Positions 1 through 9,992 of a stretch of 64,000 nucleotides of DNA are shown in pieces. A program made the translations under genes and the position numbers. The DNA comes from Capsicum annuum (lineage: Eukaryota > Streptophyta > Magnoliopsida > Solanales > Solanaceae). The stretch's first letter is position 1. Every line of letters begins with the position of its first letter. The notes below the pieces were generated by a model. The model was not told the DNA's origin and made no database searches. It was given only the letters and a program-made list of their open reading frames with translations. The DNA lies in contig NC_061118.1 of assembly GCF_002878395.1 (NCBI RefSeq), positions 131,523,485 through 131,587,484 of the forward strand, given 5' to 3'.

Positions 1-350
1 TTGTCAGACGATTGGAGTTGGTGAGCCACCCTTATTTCAAAAGGCCTTATCTCTTATGATGATTTTATTATTTTTTGTTTATGGTCTGACTGGGGGCCTT
101 GTCCCAGTCTTTAAATAGATGTTGTTTTCTTTTAGTTAGTAAAGATTTTGCATACGGATGTTGGATGGATTTGGGTCTTGTTGAAATTATAACCATATGA
201 TTTTGTTAAAATTAGATGATAATGATTCCATTTTGATTTTTTGTGTCCTTATAGTATAAGGATTATGTATATGATCGCCAATTGGAGGGGCTCTTGGGCC
301 TTCATGGTTTTGGATGCCCATCGTGGCCATGGCCTCAGTTCGTGTCATGA
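1..350 (+). repeat. N1 5' LTR, 3' part only
   Basis: This stretch matches 3866-4158 base for base over long runs, for example the shared block ending in a run of gggccttcat, with scattered substitutions and small gaps. It ends just before the primer binding site. The start of the LTR lies outside the window. Confidence 0.75.
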
Positions 351-356
351 AAAACT

Positions 357-368
357 TGGTATCATAGC
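357..368 (+). other. N1 primer binding site (tRNA-Met type)
   Basis: The sequence tggtatcatagc differs by one base from tggtatcagagc, the complement of the 3' end of plant initiator tRNA-Met used by many plant LTR elements. The downstream leader (370-470) is collinear with the leaders of C (from 23964) and A (from 14686). Confidence 0.8.
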
Positions 369-1963
369 ATGGTTCATAGTCCCAGGGTGTCTATAAAATC
401 TTGTCTAGTAGAGTCTTGCTTATGGGTGTGTTGTGCACCACACTTATAATTAAGAGGCTACCGGGTATTTATGAGTTGTTTCTTATTCTTCCACACACTA
501 TTTTGTGCTATTGCATTGTCCATAAGAAACTTATCCAAAAATCTTCCTTGTTCTAATTTCATGGGCTATGCCTCATTGTCGAGGCGATACAAGTCTAAGA
601 GTCTAGCTCCCCTAGTGAGTGGTTCGGTCTTATTGAGTTATCGATATAGTTATGAAATTGCACAAGAACTTGAAAGGAGTCCATGAGTGCTTTAAAGTGT
701 GATGATTAAAGATTATACCCCTATCTACATTAGTCATGTGGTTGAGCCTGAGTTATGGAGTGTATTCGGTCTCCTTTTATAAAATTCTTGTTGCACATGT
801 AATGCATAAAGGTAATGATATGTAGTAGAATGTTGGAACAATATTTCCACCTGAGTAGTAGTATATGTTAAAATGTCATGACCTATCAGTAGTGATATGG
901 TCTAGAAGTTGGTGACATAAAATCACAAGGTTAGCAGTCAGAGTGAGGGTGACTTTTGCATAAATAAATAACTTTAGTTATATAACTCTTTGATTAGGGG
1001 TGTTTTTTCCTTTTATGGTGGTTGGCTAATGTAATAGCAAGAGTGGATAGTTATGGTGGTTATTGAAATCAATTATAGGTTGTGAATGGAAAGGGGTAGA
1101 CTTGTCAATAAGTTATGGATAGAGACTCATTAGTGTGTATGGAATTTGATGTTAGTGAAAATGTATACATTGGAAAGTCGACTTACTGTGAGAAGGTATG
1201 TAGTAGATTTTGAGATATAGTAGTAATGTCGTGGAGAGGATAAACTTATGGGTCATAGTTAAGTGAAGTAAGTGACTTAGGTTGATATTTTTATTTGATG
1301 GGCTGGTATAATATGCAGCATGCTTTATCGGTGTTACATGATTGGGGTTAGAAAATAGGCTTGAACTTTAGATGTGGATTGCGGTTATAAAAGGGATAGT
1401 AGCTTAAGATTAATGATACATGTTTTATGGGAGTAAATAGTAGGCTTAATTTGATGAGTGTGATAGCCTAGATTGTCTACTTGTGGAGTAATGAGTGGAC
1501 AATTGTGATGTATATGTATACATGAGAACAGGAGTAAAATGAGGAATTTTGGTTGAATCAACAAGTGGATAAGAGTGTGGGTATATAAGAATAAGTTGAA
1601 GCCCCAGGTAGCATGTTATTAGATAAGGTTTATATATGTATAAGTGTTATGCGTACCTAGTTCACATTTATGAATTTTGTAGTATGGAGAAGTATGGGGA
1701 GTTGTTGTATGGTGTTCTTTAGATTTGAATTGAGAAAAAAATAAAAAATAGGTAGGCATTATGCGTCTTTGGTATAGATTTACAAATGTTGTTAAGTTGT
1801 GAGTTATGTGATTAGAGGTGTAATGCTAGTATTTTATGGAGTTGAAGATGAGGTTTAAGTGTTTAAAAGCATGGATGCCCATGCCCGAAGTGAATGTTAG
1901 TCACAAGTTGATGACTTTGGGGATTGGAGGAAGTTATGATTAGTGTCCCTGAAGGGGGTTGGA
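369..1963 (+). other. N1 internal region, no coding signal
   Basis: About 1.6 kb of AT-rich sequence without recognisable gag, protease, reverse transcriptase or integrase motifs in any frame. The only sizeable open frame (471-686, 71 codons) begins in the leader and has no family resemblance. A purine tract (gaagggggttgga, 1951-1963) ends the region and is the probable polypurine tract. Confidence 0.6.
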
Positions 1964-4158
1964 TGCCCATGCCCCGTAGCCTTCTCGACTTAGTACCGCA
2001 CATAGTAGCATGCTTTACGAGATAACAACCTGGAATTTTTTTCTAAGTATTAAAAGGACTTAGTCATATTTTAAGCTACTAAACTTCAATGATTTCCAAA
2101 TCAATCTTTCTGACCTCGAGATGTAGATTTTGAATTGATTCATATTTAGGGGTCCAAGGGGGATGTCTTGTGGGATTTTTGGATTCTTTGGATGAGGTTG
2201 GGGACGTTATATATTCCCAAACAAGTAGGTCACTGCGATTGCACTGAGTCGCGGTGCTTGTAGTAGTAAGCCACTTGGTGCGTCACGGTAGGTCACCAAA
2301 TTGGGTTTCTACTGAAAGTTTTAAAATCGAGGGGCAGTCTAATCTTTTCCCTATAGCCCCTAGTCGTGAAAACAAAAGATTAAAACATTTATAGGGTATG
2401 ATAGGCTAAAAAGTGATCAATTTTTCTTATAAACAAAATGCTAACCCTCTCCCAATGATCAAAAAAATCAATCTTTAAGTTCAAGATTTCCAAGAAACGA
2501 ATCAAGATTGGGGTTTCATCCTTCAAACTAAGTGATCTAAGGTACGTGGAGTTTTCCAAATCTACATGGGAATGGTGAAATCTATTTTAATAATATTTTG
2601 AATGTTAACAAATCATGTATTCATGAAGGCTTTTAAATTACAATAAAAAGCATGCTTTATAAACTCTTTAAATAATATAATGTTTTGGTCTTGATGCCTT
2701 ACCCTAAATTTGATTGGTACTCGTCTATAAGTATGTATGTGTTTCAGTTTGAATGTTGAATTTAGAGCATAAAACATATAGAATCCCTTTCTTGTTATGA
2801 TATAGCTTGATCTCACATGTTGTGGGTTGTTCAATTGCATATTTGGAAATATGAGATAAGTGTTTTACTATTGTTTTGAACTTGATATTGATTATGAATT
2901 GAAGAGAGGGTGTTTTCTTGTTTATAATTGAAAATGTGAAAAATTGAAAGAATTGCATGTATTGTTTTGAGAAAATTTTCCATCATGTGTTGAGATATTG
3001 AAAAAGGGATAATCTTTGGATAAGTTTGCATATGTTTAGAAATAAGGACTCCCTTGCATTGTTTAAATATTTTTGGGGATCAAATGATTGACTTGATTGA
3101 AAAATACAAAGCAAAATATTATAAATGGGTTGATGAGAAGGGTTGTGGAATGATATGATACAAATGACTTGCGAATTGGGGTATGGCGATACCGTGTTAT
3201 GAACTTCCCTTAACAAAATAAGAAAAGAGTGAGGTGTAAGCATGACACATGTTTTCTTATAAGAGAATTAAAAATGGGCTTAAAGAGAGTTAGATGGTTA
3301 CCCAAAGAAAATACGTGTTGAAAGACTTTATTCTAGAAACCGTGATTTGACGACATGGGATTATGGTACCCTGCTTTGTTATCTTGTGTACCTTAATTCA
3401 TTTCGTCCCAAATTAGGACTACGGTTAGGAGCCCTTATTTGTGATCTTGTGCACTACCATGACATATTGATTTGATTGGGAATTTTTCCACCCTGTTGTA
3501 TGATCTTTTGTGTCCTCCTTATACATACTCCAATCCTTGTGGCAAACTTAGATTGGGGGCTTGGCTGCAGCAGTCAAGGGAGGATACCATATATCCCATA
3601 GAATTACAAATTTTAGGGTGTACTATCTATCTCAAAAGATAAATAAAGAGTAGAGTCATGATCTCAAGAACGTGTTTTGAAATTTATCAATGAAGGCCCA
3701 TGTGTTTTTCCTATATCGTGTGTAAACTAGTTTATGGATTGCTCTCACTTATGTTATATGAAATACATTATTTTGGATTGTTCTGCATACTAGTACATTT
3801 GTATTGAACCCCTATATTTCAGGATCTTAGGCACTCCCGGGGTCCCGCTAAGCCATAGATTGATTTGTCAGACGATTGTAGTTGTGAGTTTCCATTATTT
3901 TGGAAGGCCTTATCTCATGTGATGATTTCATTATTTTTAGTTTATGGTCCGATCGGGGGCCTTTCCCGGTCTTCAATTAGTTATTGTTGAAACTATAACC
4001 ATATGGTTTTGTTGAAATTAGATGACCATGATTCCGTTTTGTTTTTCCGCATCTTTATAGTATATGGATTTTGTATATGATCGCTAGTTAGAGGGGCTCT
4101 TGGGCCTTCATTGTTCAGGATTCCCGTCGTGGCCAGGGCCTCAGATCGGGTCGTGACA
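1964..4158 (+). repeat. N1 3' LTR
   Basis: The right edge is set by the match of 3866-4158 to 1-350, ending in gtgaca. The left edge is placed after the purine tract at 1951-1963, where sequence starting tgcccatgcc begins; this edge is an inference and could be off by up to about 200 bases. The LTR contains a GC-rich patch near 2225-2310 with repeated gcg/cgc words, also seen in the LTRs of A (12480-12760). Confidence 0.6.
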
Positions 4159-5330
4159 ATTTTCTTACATAACTTCCAACCACAAGAGCTATCAATTTTC
4201 AACACCAATAGCTATTTCTTAAGAGCTTCACTTTCACCTCTTCCCTACTTGTTTTTCTCACTCCTTTACTCATTAAGTTTTTACTAAAAAGCTTAGGATC
4301 TTTGGATCAAATTAAAGTCAAATAAATAAGGGAAATAGTCTACATATGAGGCTGTCAAAGAGTAGGCAAAAGGCTCACTAGGGCTATCTAGGATTATGTA
4401 CAAGGGTAGATAATAGAGGGTATAAACCATGGCTATCTAAGAGACGCCTATATCATCTCCTAAGCCCAAACTATTTATTTTTCTTTGCATACACACCAAG
4501 CATGTTCTAGACATCAAATGCAAAAAGGAATACACAACAACATTACACACACATGTCACATGCTCTACTCAAGTAGGATCATCATAGACTCTCAACCATA
4601 AAACCACACAAGTTCAACATTAAAACAACAACGTACAAGAGTCATAAACAAGAGCCTAGGTGTCTCAAAAGAAATAATTCACAAAATCAACATGCTCTTT
4701 ACATATAAAACAACTTGAAGCATGAACTCATACACAATACCAACAAGAATATCTCATTAAAATAACACTAAAATTTTAAAAATTACTCCTAAAATGATTG
4801 AGGATATTGGGTAAAAAGGGTGCCCCACGAAAAAGAACCAAAAAGAATAACCACGGGGTTGGTGAAGTGTGCACCTACTTAATTGACACCTAAAAATTAA
4901 AACTATAAACTAAAAAGGAAATCATTCTATAATTTTTCAAAAATTTCAAATTTAACCTAAAGAAAACTAAGAAACACTAAAACTAAGACCCTACAACTTC
5001 AGTTCACCCGAAACAATGTGAATTTCTCCCACCCACACTTAAAAATCTATGTTGTCCCAAAAGTTGAATTTAAATACTCCCTAAGAACTCTATTCCTAGC
5101 TAGCAGTATCTTTAAACATCAAGAGGTTCCGAGGACCCCACATTTAGTTTCTGTCGTGACCCTTAACTTGGTTTTCTGGTACTTAGACATCCCATCAACT
5201 TGTGACTCAATAAAAATAAACAAAACATGAAGTAAAAACTAAAATACTAAGAATAAAATCTACCTTAACTTGGGTTGCTTCCTAAGAAGCGCTTGATTTA
5301 GTGTCGCAGCATGACCCAGCATCAACACTC
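4159..5330 (-). other. 3' internal non-coding region of H
   Basis: On the minus strand this begins with gcgacactaaatcaagcgct and aggaagcaacccaag. The same block occurs on the plus strand at about 32572-32610 inside element B, and similarity continues for roughly 900 bases in both. It is the long untranslated segment between pol and the 3' LTR of Athila-type elements. It ends abruptly at the N1 insertion. Confidence 0.7.
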
Positions 5331-5424
5331 AACCTAATTCTTTCATTATTTTTATTCTGCTTAGAGGCCATCTTGTCACTCTCTTTTTACCTTTTGAGTG
5401 TGAACTATCAAGGTCAATAACTTT

Positions 5425-6020
5425 TTAAATTTTAACATTTTTAGGATCATCAATCATCATAAACACCGCCTTAGGTGCTAGCTAGGGCCACTCAATGAGA
5501 TTGCCCAAAGAGATCTTTGGTGGTGCACTATCTACTATCCCACACTTAACCATTTTCATCACTATAATCATACAATAATATTTGTAGTAGGAAGGTGGAT
5601 TAAGTATCTTATAAACTCTTAAACCACTTATTTATCATCTAATTTCATTGTGAGGGTGTCCTCTTTTATGTCTATAATCGCTCCTCACATGGATAAGAAT
5701 AGAAGTCCCAGATTGACCGACACACGGCTGTCTGCATCATGATCCAAAATGGCTAAATCTGCAAGAATTACAAACTTACCAACCTTTATGATGGAGTCTT
5801 CAATTATTCCTTTGTGTTACAACAAATCTACACTCTTCGGTGAGTGCCACAGTCTCAATGTCAAACAACTTTAATTTATCAGTCACCACATCCTTCAAGT
5901 ACTTATCATACTTAGGCATTCCTTGCAAAATATCTAGAAGAGGAATGTTAATGTGAAGCTCTCTAAACGTGTCAAAGAACTTCTTGAAGCATGCATACTC
6001 CTTTGATTTTTAAAACTATT
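5425..6020 (-). pseudogene. Athila-type protease remnant, active site lost
   Basis: The minus strand encodes a run recognisable as the region in front of the Athila aspartic protease (FKKFFDTFRELHINIPLLD, then ETVALTEEC, about 5830-5990). It is followed by the C-terminal protease part around LDHDADSRVS (about 5715-5770). The catalytic DLGAS segment that should lie between them is missing, pointing to a deletion of roughly 80 codons near 5790-5810. Several stops follow. No reverse transcriptase is seen downstream. Confidence 0.7.
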
Positions 6021-6059
6021 ATGGGAATGATAATGGTGGCCTTTCTTTCTCAACAAATT

Positions 6060-7340
6060 TTGTTTTTAGGTACTCAGTCTTCCTCATATTTTTAGCAATG
6101 TTGTCTACAATTGGTTGAGGAATGACTCTACATCTACCTCCTTATTTATCTATGGAGGCCTATCATTTAGCTCTTTACCACTCCTAAAATTTTTAATACT
6201 TTCTTTGGAGGTTCATTATCACTTGGAAATCCACCCTAAGGCCTTTTGTTTCATTCCTGTGCCAGTTGTCTCACTTGTTGCTCTAACTATTTTTGTGCAA
6301 TTTGCTGAGTTTTTATTAAAGAATCTACCTGTTCTTGGTTGGCCAGAATCTTTTTAGAGTCTCTTTAATGTTATGAATTAAGTATTATGATGTTTTTTCT
6401 GCTGATACTGTTTTTGTTGGTTGTTTCCCCAAGGATATATTGGCTGAGTCTGCCAGTTTTGATTATAGGCGTTACAATAATTCGAATTTTGTGCATTTCC
6501 CACAAAGTTGATAGATTTAGGATTGGCACCACACATATCTGTAAACTGTACACTATTGCCACAAATCTTTTACCATGATGGAGTTTTCTACACTACATTA
6601 GCATGTACCTAAGTCTGTTGCACACCTAACTTGACAAATTGAGTCATCATCTGATTCTGGATAGCTCAAAGTTGGGCGGTCATGGCAGTGATGCTATCAA
6701 CTTCAATCACACCACAGCCTTTTCACCATGATCCTTGAGGTATCACTATGTCAATCCAAATTTTCTTGGGCAATTAGGTTCAACAAGGTTATAGCTCATA
6801 ATATGTCTTTTCCAAAGCTTGACCACCTATAACTGAATCAAGCAAAATTTTTATATCATAGTCAAGAGCTTCTACAATGGTGTGAGATAATACCTCATTA
6901 GACTGATGATGATGTAGATCATCTTGAAAGAGATCTTTGAACCTTTCCCAAGCATGATACAGGGTATTATCTTGTCCAACTTGAAGATCAAAATCTCACA
7001 GCAAAGTCTCTCAGTCTTGCAAATGGGAAGAAATAGATGAGGTACTTACGAGATAAGTCATCCCATGTTGTGATAGTAGTTATTGGCTCAGCATCCAACC
7101 ACTTTTTTTCTTCCCCTAAAAGTGAAAATTTGAAGTGTGTCTGCCTAACATAATAATTTGACACACTTGTAGGGATAAATGTGTCAGTGATCTTAAGAAA
7201 GTTTGGTAGATGGAATTTGGATCTTCATATGATAGTCTGAATAATGGTCTACTACTTAACAAAAGCTCCACCATATTTTGCTTTAGTTCAAATCTACCTT
7301 CAGCAGTTAGTCTACAAATAGTAAAGGTCATATGAGCCAT
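6060..7340 (-). pseudogene. Athila-type gag remnant
   Basis: Gag is the structural capsid polyprotein of the element. From a start at 7340 the frame reads a motif typical of the Athila/Tat capsid domain (FELK...MVELL...EDPN, about residues 17-45). After a frameshift near 7116 it continues with KKWLDAEP...TTWDDL (about 7040-7110) and then AWERFKDLFQDD (about 6900-6960). A linker with asparagine/tryptophan-rich repeats (about 6400-6500) and a RQLAQ...NKRP stretch (about 6240-6330) follow in the order normal for the clade. Several stops and frame changes break it, so it cannot make a full protein. Clade assignment rests on motif order. Confidence 0.75.
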
Positions 7341-7633
7341 AAGTGGGATGGTAACTTAAAGAATTATCTTGTGGGCTAGTTTATTCTCAACAATGGGAGG
7401 AGGGACGTCTTGTTCCTTGTGAATTTGTAGGATACGATAGAAAATCACTGCTTCTCCCCTCTGTTGGTAAAAGAATTGCTCAAGCTTACGGTATGGTTTA
7501 ACTAATTCCTGATCCTTTGCTAGCTAACTTTCTTGTTAACCTATTGCCTACAAATATAGAAACAAAGACCAAGTGAAAAGCATCAAAGAAATCAAAAAGT
7601 AAAACCAAACTAAGATAGTTGGATATTGATAAG

Positions 7634-7651
7634 TCCCCAGCAACGATGCCA
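7634..7651 (-). other. Athila/Tat-type primer binding site of H
   Basis: The minus strand reads tggcatcgttgctgggga. This is two to three transitions away from the tggcgccgttgccgggga block that marks the start of the internal region of plant Athila/Tat elements. Both differences are C-to-T, as expected from decay of methylated cytosines. Confidence 0.8.
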
Positions 7652-7757
7652 AAAATTTATGTGTTTCTCCGTTTCCACTTTGCTAATAAACTTCTTAATA
7701 TATTATTCCTCGAATAATTCTACTATAAAGTAACTAATATGAATTTATTTTATCATA

Positions 7758-7865
7758 TCATGATTGTTGGGAATTATGAATTTCGCTATTCATAATCATA
7801 AATAAATATACCTGTTCGGGTAGTTTTGATATTTCTGAAGTTTGTTCCTCCATAGCTTTTTCCAT
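7758..7865 (-). pseudogene. Short frame downstream of the viral promoter
   Basis: A 35-codon frame beginning MEKAMEEQTSEISKLPEQ starts about 110 bases below the TATA box and ends at TGA (7758-7760). It may be the beginning of the first viral gene or a leader peptide; the viral sequence breaks off shortly afterwards at the junction with element H. No family can be assigned to so short a piece. Confidence 0.4.
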
Positions 7866-7959
7866 TGAAATATGTCTGTTTTTTAATTAACTGGGTAAAA
7901 TATTTTTTGTGGAATGGAGAGAGTATTTGCTTCAACGTATGAAGGCTTGCTTTGCAATG

Positions 7960-8105
7960 CCTTCAGTTGCCTTCATTTATAGAACGAAAAACTTTACACG
8001 AAAAACTTTACACGTTTTTTAAATGTTATCCTACAAGTCAAAAAGGCTACTATAGGTTACCTAATCCTAAAAAGTCTATATATAGCCTTTAAAGGCTAAA
8101 GAAAA
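7960..8105 (-). promoter_or_regulatory. Pararetroviral pregenomic RNA promoter region
   Basis: On the minus strand, downstream of the transactivator-like gene, a TATAAATG box (plus coordinates 7974-7981) is followed by a purine/pyrimidine-mixed leader with aaggc repeats, the layout of caulimovirid transcript promoters. Just upstream is a tandem 14-bp repeat (gaaaaactttacac on the plus strand, 7985-8012). Further up is a palindrome gcctttaaaggc (8089-8100) next to a second TATATATA word. Function is inferred from position and motifs. Confidence 0.6.
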
Positions 8106-8373
8106 AAGTCCAGGCTATAATTCTACATAATTTACAATCTTAACAATTCTACGTAAAAATCTATACAATGCTTCATAAATGATCCAATATCTTGTCTTCC
8201 GTTGATGTTGTCGTATCTGCTATATCTCCATTATTGCTTCTTATCTTATCTTTCCAGCTGGCATTTTGTCTTCTTTTATTCTAGATATACTTCTGGAATA
8301 ATGTTATCTTCTCCATTACATCTTGAACATTGGTGATCTGGATATTTGTGTCCAATTATTTTACAATACCCTG

Positions 8374-8530
8374 TCAGTAGTCCGTCTGAAATAAATCTTT
8401 CTTAATTGCTCTTGCGGTAGATTGTTTTTCTGGGTTAAGTAATGTCATTATCCATTGTCTGACATCTTCCATATCTGCTTGTCGTAGCTCTTTTGAATTA
8501 GAGTAAATCATTTGATGATCTCTCGAATAT
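8374..8530 (-). pseudogene. Second copy of the transactivator-like gene 3' end, cut by gap
   Basis: These bases repeat the last about 51 codons of the gene at 8856-9992 with one amino-acid change (FQTDY instead of FQMDY at the end), then stop at the run of N. It is most likely an assembly duplicate rather than a real second gene copy. Confidence 0.8.
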
Positions 8531-8630
8531 NNNNNNNNNNNNNNNNNNNNNNNNNNNNNNNNNNNNNNNNNNNNNNNNNNNNNNNNNNNNNNNNNNNNNN
8601 NNNNNNNNNNNNNNNNNNNNNNNNNNNNNN
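8531..8630. other. Assembly gap of 100 N
   Basis: Exactly 100 unknown bases, the conventional filler for a gap of unknown size. Confidence 0.99.
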
Positions 8631-8855
8631 CTACGTAAAAATCTATACAATGCTTCATAAATGATCCAATATCTTGTCTTCCGTTGATGTTGTCGTATCT
8701 GCTATATCTCCATTATTGCTTCTTATCTTATCTTTCCAGCTGGCATTTTGTCTTCTTTTATTCTAGATATACTTCTGGAATAATGTTATCTTCTCCATTA
8801 CATCTTGAACATTGGTGATCTTGATATTTGTGTCCAATTATTTTACAATACCCTG

Positions 8856-9992
8856 TCAGTAGTCCATCTGAAATAAATCTTTCTTAATTGCTCTTGCGGT
8901 AGATTGTTTTTCTGGGTTAAGTAATGTCATTATCCATTGTCTGACATCTTCCATATCTGCTTGTCGTAGCTCTTTTGAATTAGAGTAAATCATTTGATGA
9001 TCTCTCGAATAATAGCTCCATATTGGGTTTCCATTAGTATAATTATTTGCCAATTCTTGTATAATCGTAGCTAGTCCAATAAGTCGTTTATTTGCGTAGA
9101 AGTCGGGTATCTCAATTCTGGGTATCTCCGGTTGCTGTGTAATATCCTCTGGTATGATCATATCTCTAGTTAGTCCTATTTTTACAACTTGTATAACTGG
9201 TTTTATTTCGTCATATAGTATCTCTGCTGGTGCAGTATAACACTTTATGTAAAATAGATTTCCTTTCGTTATCCTTTTGTAGGTGGTGAATATCTTGTGT
9301 AATTCTTCCATAGCTATTAATTCTTCTCCGTCTTGGGTGTATATGGTGTTTAATAGTCCATAGTCAAAATAAGTTTTTACTAGGCTTGGGTTAGTTTTGG
9401 GTAGTGCAATTAGTTTGTTATATCCTTGTAATTTTTGGGTTATATAGTTGGTGTTTGGTTCTTTGATGTTTGTAGCTCTGGGGTTATGGTTTAGAAAAGT
9501 TTGTACTCTGTAGATATTTTCTATGTATTTCTGGGCTGTGTAGTTGTAAACTTTTTTATCTTGGTTTAGGCTATCTCGGTATGTAGTAACTTGTGGGGGT
9601 ATGAACAAGTGGTCTTTTTGTGTTTTTGGTGTAAATTGTTTTTCAAATATTTTATTCATATTCATATTCTGGTATCTTGGTCGATTAACTCCTTTGCTTG
9701 TACCTGCAGAAGTAGATTGATAAATGTTATGGGTTTTATGGAGTGTCCCAACGTCTCCTTCTAGCTCTAGAACTTTAATGTCTTCCGATCGACGTAGCTC
9801 TGCACACTGCTGAGTTAGCTGATTTGTAGCTATAGACTTCAGTTTATCTTCATTAGTCTTTAGCTTTTCTATCTCATTACCCATACTGTCCACTTTCATT
9901 GAAAGCATAGTTAGGGTGTTAAGTATTTTTTCTAGAGTATCTTCTTCTATTATTTCAGTCTGTGTAACTTTGTCTTGATATGTAATCTGCAA
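8856..9992 (-). CDS. Intact pararetroviral downstream gene, probable inclusion-body/transactivator protein
   Basis: An uninterrupted 378-codon frame starting 38 bases inside the end of pol, in another frame, the usual compact arrangement of these viruses. Residues about 17-60 form a heptad-like, leucine/isoleucine-rich stretch (LEKILNTLTMLSMKVDSM...) that may be a coiled coil. The C-terminal third has the pattern IIQEL...NPIWSY followed by DVRQWIMTLLNPE, which resembles the P6-type translational transactivator/viroplasmin of caulimoviruses. In that family the protein builds virus factories and permits translation of later frames on the polycistronic RNA. Assignment rests on position and resemblance, not on a search. 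It is the only long intact viral frame in the window. A partial second copy of its 3' end lies across the assembly gap. Confidence 0.75.
   Translation of the reverse strand: MQITYQDKVTQTEIIEEDTLEKILNTLTMLSMKVDSMGNEIEKLKTNEDKLKSIATNQLTQQCAELRRSEDIKVLELEGDVGTLHKTHNIYQSTSAGTSKGVNRPRYQNMNMNKIFEKQFTPKTQKDHLFIPPQVTTYRDSLNQDKKVYNYTAQKYIENIYRVQTFLNHNPRATNIKEPNTNYITQKLQGYNKLIALPKTNPSLVKTYFDYGLLNTIYTQDGEELIAMEELHKIFTTYKRITKGNLFYIKCYTAPAEILYDEIKPVIQVVKIGLTRDMIIPEDITQQPEIPRIEIPDFYANKRLIGLATIIQELANNYTNGNPIWSYYSRDHQMIYSNSKELRQADMEDVRQWIMTLLNPEKQSTARAIKKDLFQMDY

Larger units (their letters stand above)
1..4158 (+). mobile_element. Non-coding gypsy-like LTR element N1, 5' end cut by window
   Basis: The first 350 bases reappear, diverged, at about 3866-4158, which is the signature of the ends of two LTRs. 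A tRNA-Met-type primer binding site follows the first copy and a purine-rich tract precedes the second LTR. The internal part is only about 1.6 kb and shows no gag or pol similarity in any frame, so this looks like a non-autonomous element that would have depended on proteins from a relative. The LTR end and leader resemble those of elements A, C and E in this window. It lies inside element H: sequence of H to its right is cut off in the middle of the 3' non-coding region. The left flank is outside the window, so a target duplication cannot be checked. Confidence 0.75.
4159..7680 (-). mobile_element. Athila/Tat-type gypsy element H, internally deleted
   Basis: Read on the minus strand, this starts at a primer binding site of the Athila/Tat type (7634-7651), continues through recognisable gag and protease, then jumps straight to the 3' non-coding region of the element. 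Reverse transcriptase, RNase H and integrase are absent, so several kilobases of pol have been deleted. The 5' LTR is missing because sequence of pararetrovirus 1 begins upstream of the primer binding site. The 3' end is cut by N1 at 4158/4159; the 3' LTR, if present, lies left of the window. Confidence 0.75.
8149..9011. repeat. 381-bp direct duplication flanking the assembly gap
   Basis: 8149-8529 and 8631-9011 are the same sequence at an offset of 482 bases, with only two substitutions noticed (near 8344/8826 and 8389/8871). The first copy ends exactly at the N run and the second begins exactly after it. Confidence 0.93.

Noticed and set aside
2613..3243. Series of overlapping minus-strand frames of 66-86 codons
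   Set aside because: They overlap each other in several frames within the N1 3' LTR, show low-complexity composition and have no recognisable motif. They are chance frames in AT-rich DNA.
8149..9011. Real tandem array of integrated virus
   Set aside because: The repeat begins and ends exactly at the N run and has almost no differences, which fits an unmerged contig overlap better. Kept only as the less likely alternative.
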